A DNA stretch of 20,106 nt from an uncultured Eubacteriales bacterium (GTDB lineage: Bacteria; Bacillota; Clostridia; Peptostreptococcales; Anaerovoracaceae): positions 1-20,106 of the forward strand of contig UQOC01000040.1 in NCBI GenBank assembly GCA_900542565.1, given 5' to 3'. The position numbers were made by a program, and so were the translations under genes. The notes under the pieces are model-generated. The model was not told the DNA's origin. It ran no database searches and saw only the letters and a list, made by a program, of their open reading frames with translations. Of this stretch, positions 14,808 to 20,106 are shown piece after piece. Positions within the stretch are counted from its first letter, which is position 1, and each line of letters starts with the position of its first letter.

Positions 14808-15119
14808 ATGAGCGAATTACAGAAAATCAGAATCAAACTGAAAGCTTATGACCACGCTTTGCTGGATCAGTCAGCAGCGAAGATCGTAGAGACGGCCAAA
14901 AAGACCGGCGCAGATGTTTCCGGACCTATTCCGCTCCCTACAGAGAAAGAAGTTGTTACTATCTTGAGAGCTGTACACAAGTACAAAGACTCCAGAGAGC
15001 AGTTTGAACAGAGGACTCACAAGAGACTCATCGACATCACAAACGCAACTCTCAAGACTACAGATGCGCTGACCAAGCTGGACCTGCCTGCAGGCGTAGA
15101 CATTGAGATCAAGCTGTAA
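14808..15119 (+). CDS. rpsJ: 30S ribosomal protein S10
   Basis: Small-subunit protein of the 30S head that also acts, as NusE, in transcription antitermination with NusB. The 103 residues match the family end to end: [25 protein letters not shown] at the start, a GPIPLPT loop, HKRLIDI, and the C-terminal [27 protein letters not shown] (14796-14802) lies five bases before ATG 14808. It is the first gene of the S10 operon, expressed from the promoter at 14511-14539 through a structured leader. It is separated from rplC by an unusually long structured gap (15120-15315). Confidence 0.97.
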   Translation: MSELQKIRIKLKAYDHALLDQSAAKIVETAKKTGADVSGPIPLPTEKEVVTILRAVHKYKDSREQFEQRTHKRLIDITNATLKTTDALTKLDLPAGVDIEIKL

Positions 15120-15315
15120 GCACAGACGGGATGCGCCAGCAAAACGCACAAACACCAAGAAGGGAAATCTCCCTTAGTAAGAACGCATGAGAGGGAAAGC
15201 CGCCGCACATACTGTGCCAGCACAGACCGGGAACATTCCGGCAGCCTGCTTTCAGCAGACCGGGTAAGGTCTCTCCAAACCAGAGCGTTCCAATGTAAGA
15301 AAAGGAGAAGAAAAT
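15120..15315 (+). promoter_or_regulatory. Structured rpsJ-rplC intercistronic RNA element
   Basis: These 196 non-coding bases within the operon fold into an outer helix: GAACGC (15181-15186) with GCGTTC (15285-15290), continued by GAGAG (15189-15193) with CTCTC (15271-15275). It encloses three hairpins: CTGTG/CACAG (15212-15225), CCGGGA/TTCCGG with a G-U pair (15227-15241) and CTGCT/AGCAG (15246-15258). The first and third are each followed by ACCGGG, and CAGACCGGG occurs twice (15223, 15256). Upstream sits AAGGGA/TCCCTT (15160-15175), which lacks a T-run and is not a terminator. I see no promoter. A protein-binding autoregulatory site (for example for L3 or L4) is a plausible but unproven role. 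Confidence 0.55.
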
Positions 15316-15954
15316 ATGAAAATGATCTTAGGCAAGAAGCTGGGAATGACCCAGATCTTCGACGCAGATGGGAATGTAGTTCCCGTAACAGTTATCGAAG
15401 CCGGTCCTGAAGTAGTTACTCAGGTAAAAACGGTGGAGACAGACGGCTACAACGCCGTACAGGTAGGTTTTGAAGACCAGAAACCTCAGAGAGTAAACAA
15501 GCCGCTGACCGGACATTTTGAAAAGGCCGGCGTGAGCACCAAAAAGTACCTTGCTGAATTCAGAGTTGAAGAGGGCGAGACCTACGAAGTGGGACAGGTG
15601 ATCACCGTAGCGGAATTTGAAGAAGGAAAGAAACTGGACATCACAGGAGTATCCAAAGGTAAAGGTACTCAGGGCAACATCAAGAGACACGGACATCACA
15701 GAGGCCCTATGACCCACGGTTCCAAGCATAAGAGACTGGCCGGAGCACTGGCTGCCGGTACCTATCCTTCAAGAGTGTTCAAGGGCAACAAGGCCCCTGG
15801 AAGAACCGGAAGAGATACCGTTACAGTACAGAATGTAGTCCTGGTAAAAGTTATCGAAGACAGAAACCTGATGCTCGTAAAGGGCGCAGTACCTGGAAAC
15901 AAAGGCGGACTGGTACGCGTTCAGTACGCTGTAAAAGGTCAGGAAGACAAATAG
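15316..15954 (+). CDS. rplC: 50S ribosomal protein L3
   Basis: Large-subunit protein that binds near the 3' end of 23S rRNA and helps start 50S assembly. The 212 residues begin MILGKKLGMTQIFDADGNVV and carry the family signature in HGHHRGPMTHGSKHKR, followed by RVFKGNKAPGRTG, where a loop reaches toward the peptidyl transferase centre. The start is ATG 15316 with AAAGGAG (15301-15307) upstream; its position after MK is typical. Its expression may depend on the structured element just before it. Codons are AGA-rich, as expected for a highly expressed gene in this genome. Confidence 0.97.
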   Translation: MKMILGKKLGMTQIFDADGNVVPVTVIEAGPEVVTQVKTVETDGYNAVQVGFEDQKPQRVNKPLTGHFEKAGVSTKKYLAEFRVEEGETYEVGQVITVAEFEEGKKLDITGVSKGKGTQGNIKRHGHHRGPMTHGSKHKRLAGALAAGTYPSRVFKGNKAPGRTGRDTVTVQNVVLVKVIEDRNLMLVKGAVPGNKGGLVRVQYAVKGQEDK

Positions 15955-15979
15955 GAACTGAGGGAAGGAGGAATCAACA

Positions 15980-16603
15980 ATGGCAAAAGTAACAATGCTG
16001 AATATGGCAGGAGCTGAGGCTGGACAGATCGAGCTTAAAGACGAGATCTTCGCGATCACTCCCAACGAATACGCAGTTCACGCAGTAGTTAAAAATTATC
16101 TGGCTAACCAGAGACAAGGCACTCAGTCAGCAAAGACCAGAGGCGAAGTAAGAGGAGGCGGACGCAAGCCTTTCAGACAGAAAGGAACAGGCCGTCACAG
16201 ACAGGGACATTCAACTGACCCTTCACAGATCGGCGGCGGTATCGTATTCGCTCCGAAGCCGAGAGACTATAGATACACACTTCCTAAGAAGCTGAGAAGA
16301 CTGGCTATGAAATCAGCCCTTTCTTCAAAACTGGCTGAAAAGGAAATGATCGTTTTAGACGAGCTGAAATTTGAAGCTCCTAAGACAAAAGAAATGATAA
16401 AAGTACTGGAAAACATCAAAGCCGGAAAGAAAGCTCTGATCGTCACCGTGGACAAAGACGAGAACACCGTAAGATCAGCAGCCAACATCCCTGGAGTTAA
16501 GACGATGCTGGTAACCACCATGAATGTTTACGAGATCGTAAACCACGACAGCTTCATAGTAACTCAGGAAGCGGTTAAGAAAATCGAGGAGGTGTACCTG
16601 TAA
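15980..16603 (+). CDS. rplD: 50S ribosomal protein L4
   Basis: Large-subunit protein lining the exit tunnel; in E. coli it also represses its own S10 operon. The 207 residues show the tunnel-loop region [20 protein letters not shown], followed by [20 protein letters not shown], and the globular C-terminal half with [14 protein letters not shown]. Compared with the usual GRARQGS-RSPQWRGGG loop, the [15 protein letters not shown] version is somewhat divergent. AAGGAGGAA (15965-15973) lies upstream of ATG 15980. It ends in TAATG, overlapping rplW by one base, so translation is likely coupled. Confidence 0.96.
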   Translation: MAKVTMLNMAGAEAGQIELKDEIFAITPNEYAVHAVVKNYLANQRQGTQSAKTRGEVRGGGRKPFRQKGTGRHRQGHSTDPSQIGGGIVFAPKPRDYRYTLPKKLRRLAMKSALSSKLAEKEMIVLDELKFEAPKTKEMIKVLENIKAGKKALIVTVDKDENTVRSAANIPGVKTMLVTTMNVYEIVNHDSFIVTQEAVKKIEEVYL

Positions 16604-16893
16604 TGAAAACAGCATACGACATCATTCTGGAGCCTGTGATCTCAGAACAGAGTATGGATGCCAGCGCTCAGAAAAAGTACACATTCAGAGTTGCTCCTGA
16701 GGCCAACAAGACTCAGGTAAAGCTGGCCGTAGAAGAAATCTTCGGCGTAGAGGTGGCCAGAGTAAACATCATGAATTACGACGGCAAGGTAAAGAGAATG
16801 GGAAGATATGTAGGCAAGACTTCATCCTACAAAAAAGCAATCGTAACTCTCACAGAGAAGAGCAAAGAGATTGAGTTCTTCCAGGGACTATAA
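16603..16893 (+). CDS. rplW: 50S ribosomal protein L23
   Basis: Large-subunit protein at the tunnel exit, the docking site for trigger factor and SRP. The 96 residues fit the family: [13 protein letters not shown] at the start (usual form PVITEKS), [30 protein letters not shown], and the [15 protein letters not shown] loop, ending in the usual acidic/hydrophobic strand. The SD AGGAGGTG (16587-16594) lies inside the end of rplD, eight bases before ATG 16603, which overlaps the rplD stop. Confidence 0.96.
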   Translation: MKTAYDIILEPVISEQSMDASAQKKYTFRVAPEANKTQVKLAVEEIFGVEVARVNIMNYDGKVKRMGRYVGKTSSYKKAIVTLTEKSKEIEFFQGL

Positions 16894-16909
16894 TTAGGAG
16901 GAATTAGCA

Positions 16910-17743
16910 ATGGGAATAAGAAAATATAATCCGACTACTCCGGGTCTTAGAGGAATGACAGTCTCCACCTTTGAAGAGATCACTACAGATAAGCCTGAAA
17001 AGTCCCTGACTGTGACCCTCAAAAAACACTCCGGAAGAAACAACAGAGGCAAGATCACCGTCAGACATCAGGGTGGCGGCACAAGACCAAAATACAGGAT
17101 CATAGATTTCAAAAGAGATAAAGACAATGTTCCGGGAACAGTAAAGACCATCGAATACGACCCGAACAGAAGCGCCAACATTGCGCTGATAGTTTACGCA
17201 GACGGCGAAAAGAGATACATCATCGCTCCTAACAAACTGGAAGTAGGACAGGTGATCGTATCAGGACCGGAAGCAGATATCGTAGTAGGAAACGCCCTTC
17301 CTATCGCCAACATCCCGGTAGGTACCATCATCCACAATGTGGAGCTGAAACCGGGCAAAGGCGGACAGCTGGCGAGATCAGCCGGAAACGGAGCTCAGCT
17401 CATGGCTAAAGAAGGAGATTACGCTCAGGTAAGGCTTCCTTCCGGAGAAGTAAGAAAAGTAAGCATGAGGTGCAGAGCTACCATCGGCGAAGTTGGCAAC
17501 CTTGACCACGCCAACATCCAGATCGGTAAAGCAGGAAGAAAGAGACATATGGGCATCAGGCCTACCGTAAGAGGTTCCGTAATGAACCCTAACGACCATC
17601 CACACGGCGGTGGTGAAGGAAGAGCCCCTATCGGACGCAAGAGCCCTGTTACACCTTGGGGCAAACCGACTCTTGGATACAAGACCAGAAAGAAAAACAA
17701 AGCTTCAAATAAATATATCGTAAAGAGAAGAAACGAAAAATAA
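16910..17743 (+). CDS. rplB: 50S ribosomal protein L2
   Basis: Highly conserved large-subunit protein needed for subunit joining and peptidyl transfer. The 277 residues show [21 protein letters not shown], the RNA-binding core [23 protein letters not shown], and the C-terminal signature [20 protein letters not shown] with the histidine corresponding to E. coli His229, followed by [30 protein letters not shown] (16896-16902) lies seven bases before ATG 16910. Full length. Confidence 0.98.
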   Translation: MGIRKYNPTTPGLRGMTVSTFEEITTDKPEKSLTVTLKKHSGRNNRGKITVRHQGGGTRPKYRIIDFKRDKDNVPGTVKTIEYDPNRSANIALIVYADGEKRYIIAPNKLEVGQVIVSGPEADIVVGNALPIANIPVGTIIHNVELKPGKGGQLARSAGNGAQLMAKEGDYAQVRLPSGEVRKVSMRCRATIGEVGNLDHANIQIGKAGRKRHMGIRPTVRGSVMNPNDHPHGGGEGRAPIGRKSPVTPWGKPTLGYKTRKKNKASNKYIVKRRNEK

Positions 17744-17761
17744 TAGGAAGGAGCAACATTA

Positions 17762-18043
17762 ATGGGTAGATCACTTAAAAAAGGCCCTTTCGTAAACGCC
17801 AAGCTGCTCAAAGCCATCGACGAGATGAATGCGAAAAACGAAAAGAAAGTCATCAAGACATGGTCAAGACCATCAACCATATTCCCACAGATGGTGGGAC
17901 ATACCATAGCAGTGCACGACGGTAAGAAACATGTGCCTGTATATATCACAGAAGACATGGTAGGACACAGACTCGGAGAGTTCGCTCCGACCAGAAACTA
18001 TAGAGGCCACGCCGCCGACAAGTCTTCAAAGGTTAAGAAATAA
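17762..18043 (+). CDS. rpsS: 30S ribosomal protein S19
   Basis: Head protein of the 30S subunit, forming a complex with S13 near the A site. The 93 residues are typical: [19 protein letters not shown], then [50 protein letters not shown] and a basic tail. AAGGAG (17748-17753) lies eight bases before ATG 17762, and the gene follows rplB by 18 bases. Confidence 0.98.
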   Translation: MGRSLKKGPFVNAKLLKAIDEMNAKNEKKVIKTWSRPSTIFPQMVGHTIAVHDGKKHVPVYITEDMVGHRLGEFAPTRNYRGHAADKSSKVKK

Positions 18044-18060
18044 GAAAGGAGAACATGAAA

Positions 18061-18396
18061 ATGGAAGCAAAAGCAGTTGCAAAATATGTCAGAATGTCTC
18101 CTATCAAGCTGAAACCTGTTACGGACTTAGTAAGAGGTAAGGACTTAAACGAGGCATTGAACATCTTAAAGTTCACCCCGGGCAAAGGTTCTCAGATCGT
18201 GGAAAAAGTCGTTAAGTCGGCAGCGGCCAACGCTGAAAACAATTTCGACATGAATCCGGATAATTTGTATGTAGCCGAAGTATACGCCCACCAGGGCCCT
18301 ACCATGAAGAGATGGAGAGCAGGAGCTCAGGGCAGAGCGTCGATCATCCTCAAAAGATCGAGCCATGTAGGCGTAACTTTAAAGGAAAAGGAATAA
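18061..18396 (+). CDS. rplV: 50S ribosomal protein L22
   Basis: Large-subunit protein whose long beta-hairpin forms part of the exit-tunnel constriction. From ATG 18061 it has 111 residues, with [20 protein letters not shown] at the N-terminus (usual form SPRKARLV), [27 protein letters not shown] for the hairpin, and a lysine-rich end. An in-frame ATG at 18055 adds Met-Lys, but it is only three bases after AAAGGAG (18045-18051), whereas 18061 has nine-base spacing and matches the usual family start. The gap from rpsS is 17 bases. Confidence 0.96.
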   Translation: MEAKAVAKYVRMSPIKLKPVTDLVRGKDLNEALNILKFTPGKGSQIVEKVVKSAAANAENNFDMNPDNLYVAEVYAHQGPTMKRWRAGAQGRASIILKRSSHVGVTLKEKE

Positions 18397-18412
18397 GATA
18401 GGAGGTTCATGT

Positions 18413-19303
18413 ATGGGTCAGAAAGTTAGCCCGCACGGCCTGAGAGTGGGCGTTATAAAAGACTGGGACTCCAAATGGTATGGAGATAAAAAGAACTTTT
18501 CAGATTATCTGGTCGAAGACCACCAGATCAGAGAATATGTTAAGAAAAAATTATATGTAGCCGGAGTTTCCAAGATCCTCATCGAGAGATCATCAGAAAA
18601 CAAGATCAGAGTCATCATCCTGACTGCCAAGCCAGGCATGGTAATCGGAAGATCAGGAGACGGCGTTGAAGCCCTCAAAAAGGGACTGGTAAAGCTCACC
18701 GGCAAAGAAGTAGAAATTTCTATAGAAGAAGTAAGAAGATCAGAACTGGATGCGCAGCTTACTGCCGAATCAGTAGCTCAGGCTCTGGAAAGACGTGTTT
18801 CCTTCAGAAGAGCCATGAAACAGGTTATCGGCAGGACAATGAAAGCCGGCGCAAAGGGAATCAAGGTAGCAGTATCCGGCAGACTCGGCGGAGCCGAGAT
18901 CGCCAGGAGCGAAAAATACAGCGAAGGAAATGTTCCTCTTCATACATTGAGAGCAGACATTGACTACGGATTCGCAGAAGCAGACACTACCTACGGAAAG
19001 ATCGGCGTTAAGGTTTGGATAAACCACGGCGAGATCCTCGACAAAGGACTTCAGAACCCTATCCGCGAAGAAAAACGCGAAAAGAGAGAAAGAAGACCGA
19101 GGAAAGACGGTGAAAGACGCCAGCGCAGAGACGGCGACAGACAGAACCGTCAGGGAAGACGAGGCCGCGATGATCGCAGCGAAGCTCCAAAGGCTGTAAA
19201 CCCAAGAGTAAGAAAGACTCCTAAGGCACAGCCGCAGGCAGAAGCCCCTGTAGAGGCTCAGGTAGAAGCACCTGCAACTGAGACTGTAGAAACTGAGAAC
19301 TAG
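18413..19303 (+). CDS. rpsC: 30S ribosomal protein S3 with long charged C-terminal extension
   Basis: Head protein of the 30S subunit at the mRNA entry channel, with helicase-assisting basic residues. The N-terminal half contains a type II KH domain with the loop [15 protein letters not shown] (74-88), and the C-terminal S3 domain ends at [12 protein letters not shown] (about 198-209). The family is usually about 210-230 residues; this one has 296. The extra tail comprises an Arg/Lys/Asp/Gln-rich part (about 219-255) and an Ala/Pro/Glu-rich acidic end (about 258-296), both apparently disordered. The frame is open with operon-like codons and there is no sign of frameshift. TAGGAGGTT lies upstream of ATG 18413. 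Confidence 0.96.
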   Translation: MGQKVSPHGLRVGVIKDWDSKWYGDKKNFSDYLVEDHQIREYVKKKLYVAGVSKILIERSSENKIRVIILTAKPGMVIGRSGDGVEALKKGLVKLTGKEVEISIEEVRRSELDAQLTAESVAQALERRVSFRRAMKQVIGRTMKAGAKGIKVAVSGRLGGAEIARSEKYSEGNVPLHTLRADIDYGFAEADTTYGKIGVKVWINHGEILDKGLQNPIREEKREKRERRPRKDGERRQRRDGDRQNRQGRRGRDDRSEAPKAVNPRVRKTPKAQPQAEAPVEAQVEAPATETVETEN

Positions 19304-19329
19304 ACGATTATGGAAAGGAGGAACTACGC

Positions 19330-19761
19330 ATGTTAATGCCAAAGCGCGTTAAACGCAGAAGAGTTCACAGAGGAAGAATGAAAGGCGTAGCAACCAAGGG
19401 CAATACTATTACCTACGGTTCCTACGGATTAGTTTCACAAGAATGTGGATGGATCACCTCCAATCAGATCGAAGCGGCTCGTATCGCTATGACTAGATCG
19501 ATTAAAAGAGGCGGTAAAGTATATATAAAGATTTTCCCACACAAATCGGTAACAAAGAAACCTGCTGAAGTACGTATGGGTTCCGGTAAAGGTGCACCTG
19601 AGTACTGGGTAGCAGTAGTAAAACCGGGCAGAGTTATGTTTGAGATCGACGGAGTTTCAGAAGAAAAAGCAAGAGAAGCCATGAGACTTGCATCTCACAA
19701 ACTTCCGGTTAAATGTAAGTTTGCCATCAAGGAACAGCAAGCAAAGGGTGGTGAAGCATAA
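19330..19761 (+). CDS. rplP: 50S ribosomal protein L16
   Basis: Late-assembling large-subunit protein near the A-site tRNA and 5S rRNA. The 143 residues start [19 protein letters not shown] and include [68 protein letters not shown] and [12 protein letters not shown], all canonical. AAAGGAGGAA (19314-19323) precedes ATG 19330. It ends in TAATG, overlapping rpmC by one base. Confidence 0.98.
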   Translation: MLMPKRVKRRRVHRGRMKGVATKGNTITYGSYGLVSQECGWITSNQIEAARIAMTRSIKRGGKVYIKIFPHKSVTKKPAEVRMGSGKGAPEYWVAVVKPGRVMFEIDGVSEEKAREAMRLASHKLPVKCKFAIKEQQAKGGEA

Positions 19762-19964
19762 TGGAACTGAAGAAAATGAGAGATATGACAGGAGCAGAGC
19801 TCAACACAGAACTGTCAAAGATGAAGAAAGAATTGTTTAACTTGAGATTCCAGCACGCTACTGGTCAGCTGGAGAACCCTATACAGATGAGGGAACTCAA
19901 GAGAGATATAGCAAGAGTTAAAACCATCATCAGAGAAAAAGAACTTGCAAAGGTTCAGGGCTAA
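19761..19964 (+). CDS. rpmC: 50S ribosomal protein L29
   Basis: Small two-helix protein at the tunnel exit beside L23, part of the docking site for nascent-chain factors. The 67 residues show [61 protein letters not shown] in the usual antiparallel coiled arrangement, including the NLRFQHATGQLENP hallmark. The ATG overlaps the rplP stop (TAATG), so translation is likely coupled; an AGGGTGGTGA-like SD precedes it within rplP. Confidence 0.97.
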   Translation: MELKKMRDMTGAELNTELSKMKKELFNLRFQHATGQLENPIQMRELKRDIARVKTIIREKELAKVQG

Positions 19965-19982
19965 AGGGAAGGAGGATGTAAT

Positions 19983-20106
19983 ATGACAGTTGAAAGAAAC
20001 AGAAGAAAGACAAAGGTCGGCATCGTAGTATCCGACAAGATGGATAAAACTGTAGTTGTTGCCATCGAAGACTTCGTAAGACATTCCCTTTACGGAAAAG
20101 CCGTTA
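19983..20106 (+). CDS. rpsQ: 30S ribosomal protein S17 (5' part, runs off the window)
   Basis: Primary 16S rRNA-binding protein with an OB fold. Only the first 41 codons are present, reading [20 protein letters not shown] followed by [14 protein letters not shown] and LYGKAV, which is the canonical S17 N-terminus ([19 protein letters not shown]). AAGGAGG (19969-19975) lies seven bases before ATG 19983, 18 bases after rpmC. The operon order to this point is that of other Bacillota, so rplN is expected next. Confidence 0.96.
   Translation, partial: MTVERNRRKTKVGIVVSDKMDKTVVVAIEDFVRHSLYGKAV

Noticed and set aside
14563..14811. An 82-codon frame within the rpsJ leader
   Set aside because: It has no good SD, runs through the attenuator hairpin and overlaps the rpsJ start in another frame. 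The conserved-looking feature is RNA pairing, not protein.
13854..15315. CRISPR array
   Set aside because: Repeats here are few, short, imperfect and not regularly interspersed with unique spacers of constant length; no cas genes are present.

Overview
The window reads as Clostridia (Bacillota) chromosomal DNA, very probably a metagenome-derived contig. The evidence is strong Shine-Dalgarno sites, several SD-backed TTG starts, sigma-A-type promoters, ECF transporter genes, a SpoIIQ-like membrane protein and the start of an S10-type ribosomal protein operon. Two compositional halves meet inside one gene. From 1 to about 5,215 the DNA is GC-rich (codons GCC, CTC, GTC, CGC; almost no ATA), recalling high-GC Oscillospirales-type genomes. 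From about 5,340 onward Ile is largely ATA and Arg is AGA/AGG, recalling Peptostreptococcales/Anaerovoracaceae-type genomes. These taxon impressions are inference. The switch lies in ecfA2 and is either an assembly chimera or a natural homologous recombination.

Layout. 1-5215: a DUF1292 gene (minus), then a class A penicillin-binding protein, a COG1092-type SAM methyltransferase and ecfA1 on the plus strand. 5215-7234: the rest of ecfA2, ecfT and trmB, tightly packed. ecfA1-ecfA2-ecfT encode the energising module of an energy-coupling-factor vitamin/metal transporter. 7294-9998: a membrane-anchored M23/LytM protein (minus), a PLP-dependent aminotransferase, a small PC4/YdbC-like ssDNA-binding protein and a DUF378 membrane protein (minus), with clear promoters and hairpin terminators between them. 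10125-13600: a translationally overlapping nucleoside-salvage operon, made of a TGS-domain uridine-kinase-like protein, psuK and psuG. Pseudouridine is phosphorylated by PsuK and split to uracil and ribose-5-phosphate by PsuG; a terminator with an 18-bp stem follows.

13601-14807 holds no convincing protein gene but is highly structured. 13854-14225 contains a set of nested helices ending in an intrinsic terminator and looks like a structured non-coding RNA I do not recognise (a fold-back mobile element is the main alternative). A GC-rich island follows (14240-14410). Then come a strong A-tract-assisted promoter and a 260-nt rpsJ leader containing an attenuator-like terminator with competing pairings.

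14808-20106 is the S10 operon in canonical order: rpsJ, rplC, rplD, rplW, rplB, rpsS, rplV, rpsC, rplP, rpmC and the start of rpsQ. A 196-nt rpsJ-rplC gap folds into an outer stem enclosing three hairpins, a second candidate regulatory RNA. S3 carries an 80-residue charged C-terminal tail. The best candidates for undescribed biology are the 13854-14225 RNA, the two RNA elements flanking rpsJ, and the hybrid ecfA2.
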